Source of the DNA: Acidaminococcales bacterium
Lineage (GTDB): Bacteria; Bacillota; Negativicutes; Acidaminococcales; JAISLQ01
Direction: 5' to 3'
Length of the DNA: 41,998 nucleotides
Assembly (NCBI GenBank): GCA_031290885.1
Contig: JAISLQ010000063.1
Span: 1-41,998 of the forward strand
The position numbers and the translations under genes were made by a program. Positions within the stretch are counted from its first letter, which is position 1. Every line of letters begins with the position of its first letter. Positions 8,690 to 17,465 of this stretch are shown piece after piece. Below the pieces are notes generated by a model. It saw only the letters and a program-made list of their open reading frames with translations, was not told where the DNA came from and searched no databases.

Positions 8690-11398
8690 ATGCTGAACGA
8701 GTGTACGCGCGATATGCAAAAACTAATGGCGGAACTGGAAGTTTGCCGCAGCCAATTAGCGCGGGCGCGACTGGTTGCTACGGAATTGGAACGGGAAAAC
8801 AAACTTTTGGCCGCCAAGTCCGGGCGGAATCCTTTCGCCGCCGCAGAAGAAAAAAGTCTGCATTGGCTGTATAACAAGCTCGTGCTGGAAAGCTGCCCAG
8901 AAATAATTGTGTTCTTTGACGAAAATCTCCGTTTTGTCATAGGGTCCCGTGCCTGTATAAACGAGCTCGGGCACTGCGAAAACACAAACATCGGCGGATT
9001 TGCCCTAAAGGATGTTTTTGCTCCGAAAGTCGCGGAGAGCTGGATTGCGAACATCGAAAGGCAGTGCGCGAAAGTATTGAGGACGCGCCTTTCCTGCCGG
9101 GACAGCGGCGTGATACCTTATATTGGCGGCACTTTCGGTTACGCGCAGACGAGCGTTTCCCCAGTTATGGACGAGTCCGGGGTTTGCCGCGGCGTCCTGC
9201 TGGTAATCAATGATATAACCGAACTTACCTTGACAAAGGAAAGAGCTGAAGCGGCGGCCTTGTCAAAGAGCAGTTTCCTCGCGAACATGAGCCATGAGAT
9301 CCGAACGCCGATGAGCGCGGTAAAAGGGCTTGCCGAGCTTTTGCTGCGGACGGGCCTTAACCATCTGCAAAAAGACTATGCCCGCAATATATTAAAATCA
9401 GCCGATATGCTTTTAAGCATTATAAATGACATATTGGATTTTTCCAAGATAGACGCCGGCAAGATGGATATAACTACAACCGCTTACAAATTTGCGGATT
9501 TTCTTGACGACATTGTTGTGCTCGTGAATTTGCGCGCAAAAGAAAAAGGGCTTTTGTTTTTTGTGGACATTGATCCGGCGTTGCCGTCCGTATTAAAGGG
9601 CGATGAAATAAGGATAAAACAAATAGCTTTAAATATTTTGTCCAACGCGGTTAAATATACCAAAACCGGCTGGTGCCGTTTTTCTGTGAAAGGCGAGCGT
9701 TTTGACGATAAGGTTAAGATGGTTTTTCAGGTCGCCGATACCGGCATCGGCATCAAAGAGGAGGATTTGCCGGGCATCTTTGACGCTTTCTTCCGTTCCG
9801 ACCTGCACACAACGCGCGGCATAATGGGCACCGGCCTCGGGCTGGCCATAGCCAAGCGGTTGCTTTTGGCAATGGACGGCGATATTTCCGTTAAAAGCAT
9901 ATATGGCCGGGGCACGGTTTTTACCTTCCAATTAGCGCAGGAAATTGCCGATCCTACGCCGTTGGCGGATACAGGCGCTAACGCCGGAAAATACGCGCTG
10001 GTTCTGGATGACGGACTGCGCGGCGCGCAGCTTAACGGCATAATCAAGTTGCTGGGGGTAAAGACCGCTTATTGCTCTGACATTGAAGATATCAGCGTAT
10101 TCAGTTCCGAGCGCTTTACCCATTGCGTTTATTCCGAGGAGTTAGTCGGCGGGTCGCTGTCTAAAATACAAAACATGTTCGCGGACTGTGAATTTGTCGC
10201 CATAAAGGATACGCGCTTTTCTTTGCGCGATACTGAAAACAGCGGCGAGACAGCAATATATGAGCCGTTTACCCTCACTAAAGTAAACGCGCTTTTCAAT
10301 AAGGATCGGCGCGATGCCGAACCGGCGGACGATTCCTTCGGCGGCAATGTCAAATTTACCGGCGCCAAGGCCCTGCTCGTTGACGACAATGATATAAACC
10401 TGATGATTGGCGGCGAAATGCTGCGCTCTTACGGGCTGAACGTGACAGAAGCCGAAAACGGGCAAAAGGCGGTTAATTTTTGCCGTGAAAAGAAATTTGA
10501 TATAATTTTCATGGATCATATGATGCCGACAATGGACGGCATAGAGGCCGCCGCCCGGATACGCGCCTTAGGAAGCGGCCTTAACGGGGACACCCCCATT
10601 GTTATGTTCACCGCCAATGTCGTGAGCGGCGTAGCCGATGAATACAAGGCGCTCGGGCTACAGGATTTTGTCGGCAAACCTGTCGAGATGAAGGAATTGT
10701 ACAGGGTACTATCCAAATGGCTGCCGCCGGAAACCCAGCACGGCGGGGCAAGCAAAGATAAGGCGGCGGATGCGCCGCCGCAGGCGGTTTTTGATTTGCT
10801 GGAAGCGATGGAGGGCTTTGGAGTGTACGCAACTGACGCGGTGAGGGAATTGGGCGGCGACTTGCGTGAATATATAACGCGGCTTGAAACAATTGCAAGC
10901 ATTTTGGCCGACGTGCCCAAACAGCTCAAAGCCTTGGCCGCTGCCGGCGATTTGGAAAATTTCTCCGAACAGATAGAACAGGTGCAGGATCTGCTCTATC
11001 AGATCGGCGCGCGCGATTTTGCCGGGCGGGCCAAGAGTTTGGCCGCCGCCGCCCGAAATGGCAATACTGCTTATATAAACATGGATTTTAATAATTTCCT
11101 GGACAGCTTGCATTTGCTGGAAAAAAAGTTGGAAGTCTTAGCGCCGCTGGCCAAGGGCAAAAGCATGCAAACATCCTTGCTCAACAACTCTTCATATATC
11201 AGGCTGTGCATAACCAAGGTGCAAAAAGCCTTGCAGGAAAAAAAGACCTACGAAGCGCTAGCCAACGTGGAAATACTTTTGGGCGTTTCGCTTGACAAGC
11301 GGCTTGACGCGCATTTTATCCAGATAATGAAAAGCATAGAAACGCACGACTACGACGGCGGGATAAAATTATGCGAAAACCTGCTGCAAAATTATTGA
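8690..11398 (+). CDS. Hybrid sensor histidine kinase (coiled coil, PAS-like, HisKA, HATPase, receiver, HPt-like)
   Basis: 902 residues from the ATG at 8690. A TTG at 8669 would add seven residues; neither has a convincing ribosome-binding site. No membrane segment is seen, so it should be cytoplasmic. In order: a coiled coil (about 5-50), a PAS-like sensor (about 70-175), a HisKA box with phospho-acceptor His202 in FLANMSHEIRTPM, and a HATPase domain with N box ILSNAVKYT and G boxes VADTGIGI and GTGLGLAIA. A region at about 400-525 looks like a receiver that has lost its acidic residues. A true receiver follows with Asp609 in MDHMMPTMDG. The last 150 residues resemble an HPt helical bundle. 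No response regulator is nearby, so the output is unknown. Confidence 0.92.
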   Translation: MLNECTRDMQKLMAELEVCRSQLARARLVATELERENKLLAAKSGRNPFAAAEEKSLHWLYNKLVLESCPEIIVFFDENLRFVIGSRACINELGHCENTNIGGFALKDVFAPKVAESWIANIERQCAKVLRTRLSCRDSGVIPYIGGTFGYAQTSVSPVMDESGVCRGVLLVINDITELTLTKERAEAAALSKSSFLANMSHEIRTPMSAVKGLAELLLRTGLNHLQKDYARNILKSADMLLSIINDILDFSKIDAGKMDITTTAYKFADFLDDIVVLVNLRAKEKGLLFFVDIDPALPSVLKGDEIRIKQIALNILSNAVKYTKTGWCRFSVKGERFDDKVKMVFQVADTGIGIKEEDLPGIFDAFFRSDLHTTRGIMGTGLGLAIAKRLLLAMDGDISVKSIYGRGTVFTFQLAQEIADPTPLADTGANAGKYALVLDDGLRGAQLNGIIKLLGVKTAYCSDIEDISVFSSERFTHCVYSEELVGGSLSKIQNMFADCEFVAIKDTRFSLRDTENSGETAIYEPFTLTKVNALFNKDRRDAEPADDSFGGNVKFTGAKALLVDDNDINLMIGGEMLRSYGLNVTEAENGQKAVNFCREKKFDIIFMDHMMPTMDGIEAAARIRALGSGLNGDTPIVMFTANVVSGVADEYKALGLQDFVGKPVEMKELYRVLSKWLPPETQHGGASKDKAADAPPQAVFDLLEAMEGFGVYATDAVRELGGDLREYITRLETIASILADVPKQLKALAAAGDLENFSEQIEQVQDLLYQIGARDFAGRAKSLAAAARNGNTAYINMDFNNFLDSLHLLEKKLEVLAPLAKGKSMQTSLLNNSSYIRLCITKVQKALQEKKTYEALANVEILLGVSLDKRLDAHFIQIMKSIETHDYDGGIKLCENLLQNY

Positions 11399-11474
11399 AC
11401 GCCGGAGTTGCCCAACATTCAGCGGCAAACACAATCTCCCGCCGGACAGTGCCCCGTTCAATGGAAAATCGCCT

Positions 11475-11696
11475 CTATTTGCCGCATTTCGCTTTATCGG
11501 TATTGCCCGCAAGGTAATCCAAGCTCACGGCAAAGTATTCTGCGAGCAAAATCGCTTTGGAAAACAATAAATCCGCCCCGCCCGATTCTATGTCACGGTA
11601 ATGCCGTTCGCTGCAATTTAAAAGATACGCCATATCCTTCAGAGTAAATTTGCTTTTTTCCCGCAATGTTTTTAAGCGATCGTGAAAAACAGCCAT
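11475..11696 (-). CDS. Small XRE-family helix-turn-helix regulator
   Basis: 73 residues. The pattern LKTLREKSKFTLKDMAYLLN followed by SERHYRDIESG is a complete Cro/C1-type helix-turn-helix covering most of the protein, ending LLAEYFAVSLDYLAGNTD as in many small Firmicute XRE proteins. I prefer the ATG at 11696 because GGGGG lies seven bases upstream. The ATG six bases earlier is too close to that site. It stands alone between the kinase and the FlgO/P/T-like cluster on the opposite strand. Its targets are not visible. Confidence 0.85.
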   Translation of the reverse strand: MAVFHDRLKTLREKSKFTLKDMAYLLNCSERHYRDIESGGADLLFSKAILLAEYFAVSLDYLAGNTDKAKCGK

Positions 11697-11702
11697 CGCC
11701 AT

Positions 11703-11977
11703 TCCCCCTTAATGCAGCTTAGCTTAATTTTAGCCCGATTTTGTGCTTTTCAATAGCAACTGCCAGTTTTTTTTACATTTTTTGCGATATTTTTACTTTG
11801 CGGCGCGCCGCGCTCTCCCGCTTGTGCAAATTGCGCGCGCAAAACAAAACGCAGCGGAAAAGCCGCCGTTAAACGGCGGCGGCGACACGCCTTGGCAAAG
11901 CTATGCTGCTCTAAGATTTAAGATTTGCGAGGTAATTTGCGCGCTGCGCGGCTCAAACGCAGGCGAACCCGTAGGTT
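11703..11977. other. Intergenic region between the XRE gene and the riboswitch-like leader
   Basis: No gene is seen here. The stretch holds a GC-rich hairpin, GCCGCCG (11862-11868) pairing with CGGCGGC (11874-11880) around a five-base loop, without a T tract. The promoter for the cluster that starts at 12103 should lie in this stretch. I could not single out a convincing pair of -35 and -10 boxes. Confidence 0.5.
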
Positions 11978-11978
11978 C

Positions 11979-12080
11979 GGCGATGCTTCAGGGCAAAGCA
12001 GGGCGATAAATCGGCCGCAAAGTCAGTATGCCTTTAACCTGACAACAGTATTAGTCGCATGATGGCCACAAGCATGAATA
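11979..12080 (+). promoter_or_regulatory. Candidate class I cyclic-di-GMP (GEMM-I-like) riboswitch
   Basis: This leader ends about 20 bases before the first gene of the FlgO/P/T-like cluster. It contains GGGCAAAGC (11991-11999), a small hairpin with loop TAAA (stem arms GGCGA and TCGGCC, 12002-12016) and CGCAAAGTC (12016-12024). GTCAG (12022-12026) pairs with CTGAC (12039-12043), enclosing GCCTTTAA. Outer arms ATGCTT (11983-11988) and AAGCAT (12070-12075) close the element. GGCAAA, then a tetraloop hairpin, then CGCAAAGYC, is the core of GEMM-I RNAs. The usual 3' AGCCGGG block is weak here, which keeps confidence moderate. C-di-GMP control would fit a surface or flagellar gene set. Confidence 0.45.
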
Positions 12081-12102
12081 ATTTTAAAAGGAGTGTTCGG
12101 TT

Positions 12103-12918
12103 ATGAAAAAGTTATTGCGAATTTTCTCGTTCGCGGCTATTTTTATGCTGCTGTCTCACGCGGCGGTTTTCGCGGCCAGCATTGACTGGAGCGATGCAAG
12201 CATCACCGCCGAAGGGATTGGCGTCTTTCCCGCGATTGACAATCCCGGCCAGGCGAGAGCGATGGCGCGCAGGGCGGCTATCGTGGACGCTTACCGAAAT
12301 CTGGGCGAATATGTCGAGAGCGTACGCGTTACCTCAGAAACTACTGTGAAAAATTCCATAGTGGAAAACGATGTTGTCAAAACAAAGATGTCCGCAGTCA
12401 TAAAAGAAGCTGTAGTCATCGCGGAGAAACCTGACGGCCACGGCAATTACCTGGTCGTGCTGAAAATGCCCATTTATGGCAAGAACAGCCTGGCCAGCGC
12501 GGTACTTCAGCCGCCGGCAACCGTTAAGCCCTTCCTGCCGCCGACGGCAAGCGAGCCGTCCCCGCCGCCTGCCATTGGCAAGCCGGCGAAAGGCGGCTAT
12601 ACCGGGCTGGTTGTCGATTGCCAGGGACTTGAATTGTCGCCGGTCATGTCGCCGATCATTTATGATGAACACAGGCGGCCGATATACGGCTACGACAATC
12701 TCGATTACCAGAAGGTGATCAGCCTTGGCATGGCGGACTATGAAAAAAGCGGCAAAAATTTCAGAAGGTCCGGCGACAATCCGCTGATCGTAAAAGCCAT
12801 CGCGCTTGACGGCCACGGCGGCAACCCGGTCATTTCGGAAGCCGACGCCAACTATATATTGGCGGAGAATACAAAGACTCATTTTCTGGACAATTTAGCC
12901 GTTGTGTTTATTTCGTAA
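12103..12918 (+). CDS. Secreted LPP20/FlgP-like protein
   Basis: 271 residues; the ATG follows AAAAGGAG at good spacing. A signal peptide (about residues 1-24, cleaved near VFAA) has no lipobox cysteine, so it should be a soluble or membrane-associated periplasmic protein. Residues 30-125 match the LPP20 fold seen in FlgP: ITAEGIG near the start, then ARAMARRAAIVDAYRNLGEYV. A proline-rich linker (about 137-165) precedes a C-terminal domain beginning TGLVVDCQGLELSPVMSP, which I recognise only as a region found after LPP20 in related proteins. It is first in a three-gene unit with the CsgG-like and FlgT_N-like proteins. A flagellar or other outer-membrane ring role is inferred. Confidence 0.8.
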   Translation: MKKLLRIFSFAAIFMLLSHAAVFAASIDWSDASITAEGIGVFPAIDNPGQARAMARRAAIVDAYRNLGEYVESVRVTSETTVKNSIVENDVVKTKMSAVIKEAVVIAEKPDGHGNYLVVLKMPIYGKNSLASAVLQPPATVKPFLPPTASEPSPPPAIGKPAKGGYTGLVVDCQGLELSPVMSPIIYDEHRRPIYGYDNLDYQKVISLGMADYEKSGKNFRRSGDNPLIVKAIALDGHGGNPVISEADANYILAENTKTHFLDNLAVVFIS

Positions 12919-12939
12919 ACAGAGAGCCGGTGAATTACA

Positions 12940-13815
12940 TTGAAAAAGCGTATCGTAAATATTATCCATAGCGCCGCGCTGATTGTAGTCGTGGCTGTTT
13001 GCGCGCTGGCTGTCCTCCCCTGCCCGCTTGCGGCGGCGAAAAAACGCATCGCCGTCCTTCCGTTTAAGAACGAGTCGCAGATGCATGATTCTTTTTTCGG
13101 CAATGGCTTGGACGATCATCTTAACGCAGGGCTGTTCCAGACCAAAACTTATGAAATCATAGACCGCAGCAATTTAGATGCCGTCCTTAAAGAACAGCGC
13201 CTTGGCGCCACGGGAATCATTGACCCGCAGACAGCGGTTAGGATCGGGAAAATACTGGGGGTCGACTACCTGGTAATCGGCAACATAATATACGCCGGAA
13301 TCGACGATTCCATTTTTTTAAATACCGGCGCGAAAGTTTCCATTGCGGTACGCATGATTGACGTCGCCACCGGCGAGATAATATTTGCGGAAAAAGCGGA
13401 TGGGCGAAAAAACGCGAGCAAACTTTTAGAAAAATATTCCAACAGGTACAACCTTAGTCTGCCGGACGCCAAATTTATTTTCGCGGAAGCCGCCCGGCGG
13501 GCGGTCGAAAAAATAGTGTCGGCCCTTTATGACATCAATCCGCTGGAGGGCTACGTGGTGGCGCTTGACGGGCGCAACGCGATGATCGATCTTGGCCGCG
13601 CACATGGGATAGCCAAGGGGCAGGCTTTTGTCGTCTATCGCGCGGGCGAGGTCATCCGACATCCAGCAACCGGCGCGGTGGTCGGCGTAAAAAGGTTGGA
13701 ACTGGCCAACATCAAAATCACGGAAGTTGACGCCGCCACCTCCATCGGCATCCTTTCCGGCGAGGACAAAGACTTGGTGCGGCCGGGCGACAAGGTAAGG
13801 AAAAAAGCACCCTGA
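12940..13815 (+). CDS. Secreted CsgG/FlgO-like protein with FlgT C-terminal-type domain
   Basis: 291 residues starting at a TTG at 12940, with GGTGA about eight bases upstream and no suitable ATG. A signal peptide occupies about residues 1-33. The CsgG/FlgO-like core runs from KKRIAVLPFKNES to about residue 190, with EIIDRSNLDAVLKEQ and GKILGVDYLVIGNI. The C-terminal 90 residues form a beta-rich module (GYVVALDGRNAMIDLGRAHG, then FVVYRAGEVIRHP and PGDKV) that resembles the FlgT C-terminal domain. CsgG itself is a lipoprotein pore; this protein lacks the lipobox, so secretion through it is not implied. It lies 21 bases after the LPP20-like gene and 19 bases before the next. Confidence 0.8.
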   Translation: MKKRIVNIIHSAALIVVVAVCALAVLPCPLAAAKKRIAVLPFKNESQMHDSFFGNGLDDHLNAGLFQTKTYEIIDRSNLDAVLKEQRLGATGIIDPQTAVRIGKILGVDYLVIGNIIYAGIDDSIFLNTGAKVSIAVRMIDVATGEIIFAEKADGRKNASKLLEKYSNRYNLSLPDAKFIFAEAARRAVEKIVSALYDINPLEGYVVALDGRNAMIDLGRAHGIAKGQAFVVYRAGEVIRHPATGAVVGVKRLELANIKITEVDAATSIGILSGEDKDLVRPGDKVRKKAP

Positions 13816-13834
13816 GCAAGGAGCGTAAATTGGC

Positions 13835-14944
13835 ATGGCTACAAAAATATCGGTTTTTTTGTTGCTTTTGTTTCTGTCTTTGGCCTCGCCGGCTTTGCCG
13901 GCGGACGCCAAAGAAGTGATCGCGCAAGGAAGCGGCGACACGCGCGACGCCGCCGTAAGCGATGCCTTGCGCAGCGCCATCGAGCAGACCGTCGGCACAT
14001 TTGTTTCTTCGGAAACATTAGTGCGGGAGCAAGTGCTGGTCAGCGATCAAATTTACGCCAATTCCAAAGGTTTTGTCAACGGGTTTTCCGTAATCTCCGA
14101 GCGGGTGGATGCCAACGGCCGCCATGTTGTTTCCGTCAGGGCCAATATTGATACCGCTCCTGATTCCGCGCTGATGCGGGAGTTGGAGAAACTAAATTTG
14201 ATCAAGCATTTGCTGCGCGACCCCCGTATTGCCGTTACCATACCCGAGTACCATATCGGCGCCCGCTTCCCGGATCCGGCGGGAGAGACCGAAGTGGTCA
14301 ACGCTTTGATCGAGGCGGGCTTTACCCGCATTGTGGACGTTGGCCATGTGGAAGCCGTAAAAAGCGGCAAGGCGGCCAGAGCCGCGCTTGGCGGCGACAG
14401 AGCCGGCGCGCGCGCGATCGCGGCGGGATATGGCGTTGATTACTTAATCGTTGGCGAGGCGTTCAGCGAATACGTAGGCAATATCGCCGGCAGCGGCATG
14501 TTTTCCTGCCGCGCCCGCATAGAAGCCAAACTGCTCAAAGCCGACACCGGCGAAATTATCGCCGCCAAAGGATTGCACGCCGGCGGCGCGGACATCAGTC
14601 CGGGCGCGGCCGCGAAGGCGGCCCTGCAAAATGCGGGCAAATTGCTCGGCGAGTATATGGTAGACAAACTGCTGCCGTACGCCGGAACCTTAGACAAAGG
14701 ATTGCAAATAACCATTACGAACGCCCATAACTTTTCCCGCCTTTCCATGCTGGAGTCCGAACTTAAAAAGACGAGCGGCGTTAAGGAAATTTATATCAGA
14801 GAGTATAACAACGGCGTGGCGATCATTGATATAAATTACAGCGGCAGCCCACAAAGCCTTGCCCGGATATTGGAACAGTCCCCCGTTTTGCCTTTGACGA
14901 TTACGGCGATCGCCGGCAATTCCATCGGCGCGTCGGCGCTTTGA
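13835..14944 (+). CDS. Secreted FlgT N-terminal-domain protein
   Basis: 369 residues, ATG with AAGGAG upstream. A signal peptide (about residues 1-23, LLLLFLSLASPALPA) targets the periplasm. Residues 24-115 match the FlgT N-terminal domain: VIAQGSGDTRDAAVSDALRS, then TFVSSETLVRE and IYANSKGFV. A middle region (about 125-285) with GYGVDYLIVGEA looks like a second CsgG/FlgT-M-type fold, followed by a C-terminal domain starting LQITITNAHNF. In Vibrio, FlgT builds the H ring around the flagellar basal body. Here its N-terminal-type and C-terminal-type domains lie in two adjacent proteins. The gene ends just before a strong terminator, which closes the unit. No flagellar structural gene is in the window. 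Confidence 0.8.
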   Translation: MATKISVFLLLLFLSLASPALPADAKEVIAQGSGDTRDAAVSDALRSAIEQTVGTFVSSETLVREQVLVSDQIYANSKGFVNGFSVISERVDANGRHVVSVRANIDTAPDSALMRELEKLNLIKHLLRDPRIAVTIPEYHIGARFPDPAGETEVVNALIEAGFTRIVDVGHVEAVKSGKAARAALGGDRAGARAIAAGYGVDYLIVGEAFSEYVGNIAGSGMFSCRARIEAKLLKADTGEIIAAKGLHAGGADISPGAAAKAALQNAGKLLGEYMVDKLLPYAGTLDKGLQITITNAHNFSRLSMLESELKKTSGVKEIYIREYNNGVAIIDINYSGSPQSLARILEQSPVLPLTITAIAGNSIGASAL

Positions 14945-14980
14945 CGGCTGCGGCGGCTGACTTAAACGCCAATACATAAT

Positions 14981-15030
14981 ACAAGCGCGGATGTTTTTTA
15001 CTTTGAGTAAAATATCCGCGCTTGTTTGTC
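14981..15030. terminator. Long hairpin terminator between converging units
   Basis: ACAAGCGCGGAT (14981-14992) pairs perfectly with ATCCGCGCTTGT (15014-15025), and the interior TTTTACT/AGTAAAA extends the stem around a three-base loop. It lies 37 bases after the FlgT_N-like gene and is followed by T-rich sequence. The symmetrical arms could also stop transcripts from the convergent transporter genes. Confidence 0.8.
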
Positions 15031-15140
15031 CGCCAAGCCGAAAGTGAAACGTTTTGAGGTTGCCGGGAAACAATACGGCGGCAAAGGATGTATAAGGGAT
15101 ATGCCTATATGCCGGCGGGCGGTTTGCGTCCCGGCGTCCG

Positions 15141-15905
15141 CTACGCGTGTATTATCGTTTGCAAAAAAGCCTGTGTGCGGCTTTCGCGCGGACAAGTGAA
15201 TATGTCCTCCGGCGCGCCTTCTTCGATTGTCAATCCATCGTCCATATACACTACCCTATCCGCGACTTCCCGCGCAAAGCCCATTTCATGGGTAACTATC
15301 AGCATGGTCATGTTCTCCTCCGCCAGATGGCGCATGGTTTTCAATACCTCGCCGGTCAGTTCCGGATCAAGCGCGGAAGTAGGCTCGTCAAACAGCATGA
15401 TGTCAGGCTGCATGGCAAGAGCCCGGGCGATAGCGACCCTTTGTTTCTGCCCACCGGAAAGCCGGCTGGGGTAGCTGTCTTTTTTGTCTGTCAGCCCAAC
15501 CTTGCGCAAGAGTTTTTCCGCTTCCGGCATTATGCTTTCCGCAGCAATTTTTTTCACCAGCATGGGCGGCTTAATTATGTTTTCCAGCACGGTAAAATGC
15601 GGAAAAAGATTAAAATGCTGAAATACCATGCCCATCTTGGCGCACAGGCGGCGCGCATCCGCATCCCGCGCGTATCTTGCCCTGCCGTCCGCCCCCGTGG
15701 CGGCCAGCGTCTCGCCCGCGATGTTTATTTCACCGCTGTCAATGTTTTCCAGACGGTTAAGGCAACGCAAAAAAGTGCTTTTGCCGGAACCGCTGGCGCC
15801 GATAATGGCGATTACTTCACCTTGCCGGACGCGAAGCGATACTCCCTTAAGCGCCATAGTTTCATGAAAGCTTTTGCGGATATCGACCGCGTTTATTATG
15901 TCCAT
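15141..15905 (-). CDS. Polar amino acid ABC transporter, ATP-binding protein (GlnQ family)
   Basis: 254 residues, typical for GlnQ/HisP-type ATPases that power amino acid import from the cytoplasmic face. Walker A is GASGSGKST (residues 36-44), the ABC signature is [14 protein letters not shown], and Walker B is [15 protein letters not shown] followed by the H-loop in VTHEMGFA. It is the last gene of a permease and binding-protein set transcribed on the minus strand, 27 bases after the permease. Glutamine, cystine or another polar amino acid are all possible substrates. Confidence 0.94.
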   Translation of the reverse strand: MDIINAVDIRKSFHETMALKGVSLRVRQGEVIAIIGASGSGKSTFLRCLNRLENIDSGEINIAGETLAATGADGRARYARDADARRLCAKMGMVFQHFNLFPHFTVLENIIKPPMLVKKIAAESIMPEAEKLLRKVGLTDKKDSYPSRLSGGQKQRVAIARALAMQPDIMLFDEPTSALDPELTGEVLKTMRHLAEENMTMLIVTHEMGFAREVADRVVYMDDGLTIEEGAPEDIFTCPRESRTQAFLQTIIHA

Positions 15906-15932
15906 GACTGCTTTGCCGCCTGTTTTTTACGA

Positions 15933-16583
15933 TTATTTTTCATAGGCCGAGTAATGTTTTTCCAGACCTTTGAATATCCAAGTCAGGATAAGGGTCATGC
16001 CGAGGTAAAAGGCGGCGGCTACGCCGAAAGGGGCGGTATTGAAGTCCCTTTGCACAATGCTGCGGGTAACGCGCATGAGATCGCCCATGGCCAGAACGTA
16101 AATAAGCGAGGTGTCTTTGACCAAAGTTATTATTTCATTGCCGGCCGGCGGCAGGATATGCCGTATTACCTGCGGCAGGACGATATGGCGCATTGTTTGC
16201 GCGTAGGTCATGCCGAGTGTTTTAGCCGCCTCATACTGCCCGCGGTCTATCGCCTGTATGCCGGCGCGAAATATTTCCGCGAAATAAGCGGCGTAGTTGA
16301 GCGCGAAAGCCGCCAGCGCCGCAGGAAAATCCGCCAGCGTGATGCCAAAGCCCGGCAACGCGAAATAAAAAAACAAAAGTTGCAGCATGAGCGGCGTGCC
16401 GCGCAGCAGCCAAACATAAACCCCTATCAGCGTACGCAAAACCCGCCAGGGAGACAGACGGGCAAGCGCGAGAAAAAGACCCAGCGGCAAAGACAGGACA
16501 AGCGTCGCGAAGAACATTTTTAACGTTACGCCAAAGCCTTCCAGCAAGGGCGGCATTATGCCGATAAGATAGTCAAAGCGCAT
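15933..16583 (-). CDS. Polar amino acid ABC transporter, permease
   Basis: 216 residues with about five membrane helices. It has the HisMQ-type permease pattern: an N-terminal GFGVTLKMFFATLVLSLPLG segment, then RGTPLMLQLLFFYFALP, and the cytoplasmic coupling loop EAAKTLGMTYAQTMRHIVLPQ that contacts the ATPase. A single permease gene implies a homodimer. It is flanked by the matching ATPase and substrate-binding genes and transcribed with them. Confidence 0.93.
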   Translation of the reverse strand: MRFDYLIGIMPPLLEGFGVTLKMFFATLVLSLPLGLFLALARLSPWRVLRTLIGVYVWLLRGTPLMLQLLFFYFALPGFGITLADFPAALAAFALNYAAYFAEIFRAGIQAIDRGQYEAAKTLGMTYAQTMRHIVLPQVIRHILPPAGNEIITLVKDTSLIYVLAMGDLMRVTRSIVQRDFNTAPFGVAAAFYLGMTLILTWIFKGLEKHYSAYEK

Positions 16584-16607
16584 TTTGGGTCAAAATTTTA
16601 AAGCTTT

Positions 16608-17405
16608 TCATTTCAAGATGTCCGAGCCAAACCATTTTGTGGAGATTTTCGCGGACGTGCCGTCCTTTTTCATTTCATCCAACACTTTTTGCAGCGCCGC
16701 GAGCAACGCCCCCTCGCTTTTGCGCAATCCCACGCCGTATTCTTCCGTACCGAAATTGTCGGCTAAAACCCGGTACTGCCCGGGCTTCATAGCGGTGTAA
16801 TAGCGCCCGACAATTTCGTCAATGACAACGGCGTCCAGGCGCCCAAGGTCAAGATCCATCAAGGCCGCAATAAAATCGCCGTATTTTTTGAACTCTTTAA
16901 AAGATTTCAGCACGGCGGGTTCTTTCTCGACGGCGTCAACGCTGGTGCTGCCGTCCTGGGTGCCGATGGTTTTACCTTTCAGGCCGGCTTTGTCTTTGAT
17001 GGGCGATTTGTCTTTGACAACGATTATTTGCCTGTTTTCCATATAAGGTTTGGAAAACAGGATGTTTTCTTTGCGTTTTTCTGTTATGGTCAATCCGTTC
17101 CACAGCATGTCCACGCGCTTGCTGGTCAGTTCGGCTTCTTTGCTGTTCCAGTCAATAGGCTTGAATTCAACCGCCGTTTTTAGGCGTTTGGCGGCTTCCT
17201 GCGCCATTTCAATGTCAAAGCCCGTAAGTTTGCCATCTTTGTCGCGAAAACCCATCGGCGGGAAATTGTCGTCAAGCCCTATGATGATTTTAGGCGGAAT
17301 TTCGGGCGGCTTACCGGCCGGCGCCGCCGGCGAAGAACCGCAGCCGGCGCATAAAGCGGCCAGCAGCGCCACGGCAGCCGTTAGCATTAAAAGATTTTTC
17401 CTCAT
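16608..17405 (-). CDS. Polar amino acid ABC transporter, substrate-binding lipoprotein
   Basis: 265 residues from the ATG at 17405, chosen for the GGGAGGT ribosome-binding site about nine bases upstream. The N-terminus is a lipoprotein-type signal peptide ending ALCAGCGSS. The lipobox is slightly atypical because Cys, rather than Leu or Val, is at -3. The mature part is an SBP_bac_3 (cluster F) fold: IIIGLDDNFPPMGFRDKDGKLTG region, FDIEMAQEAAKR, then DMLWNGLTITEKRKE and GLKGKTIGTQDGST. It should capture an amino acid in the periplasm and pass it to the permease. It is first in the operon, so it sits closest to the promoter. Confidence 0.93.
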   Translation of the reverse strand: MRKNLLMLTAAVALLAALCAGCGSSPAAPAGKPPEIPPKIIIGLDDNFPPMGFRDKDGKLTGFDIEMAQEAAKRLKTAVEFKPIDWNSKEAELTSKRVDMLWNGLTITEKRKENILFSKPYMENRQIIVVKDKSPIKDKAGLKGKTIGTQDGSTSVDAVEKEPAVLKSFKEFKKYGDFIAALMDLDLGRLDAVVIDEIVGRYYTAMKPGQYRVLADNFGTEEYGVGLRKSEGALLAALQKVLDEMKKDGTSAKISTKWFGSDILK

Positions 17406-17465
17406 CAAGTAGCACCTCCCAAATATTGGCAGTTGTTTACGTTCCCTAGGCATCGCTTGCTACAC

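Noticed and set aside
15147-16523. 458-codon open frame on the plus strand across the ABC transporter genes
   Set aside because: It spans two intact minus-strand transporter genes and their gap. The translation has no recognisable fold and reflects codon bias on the other strand.
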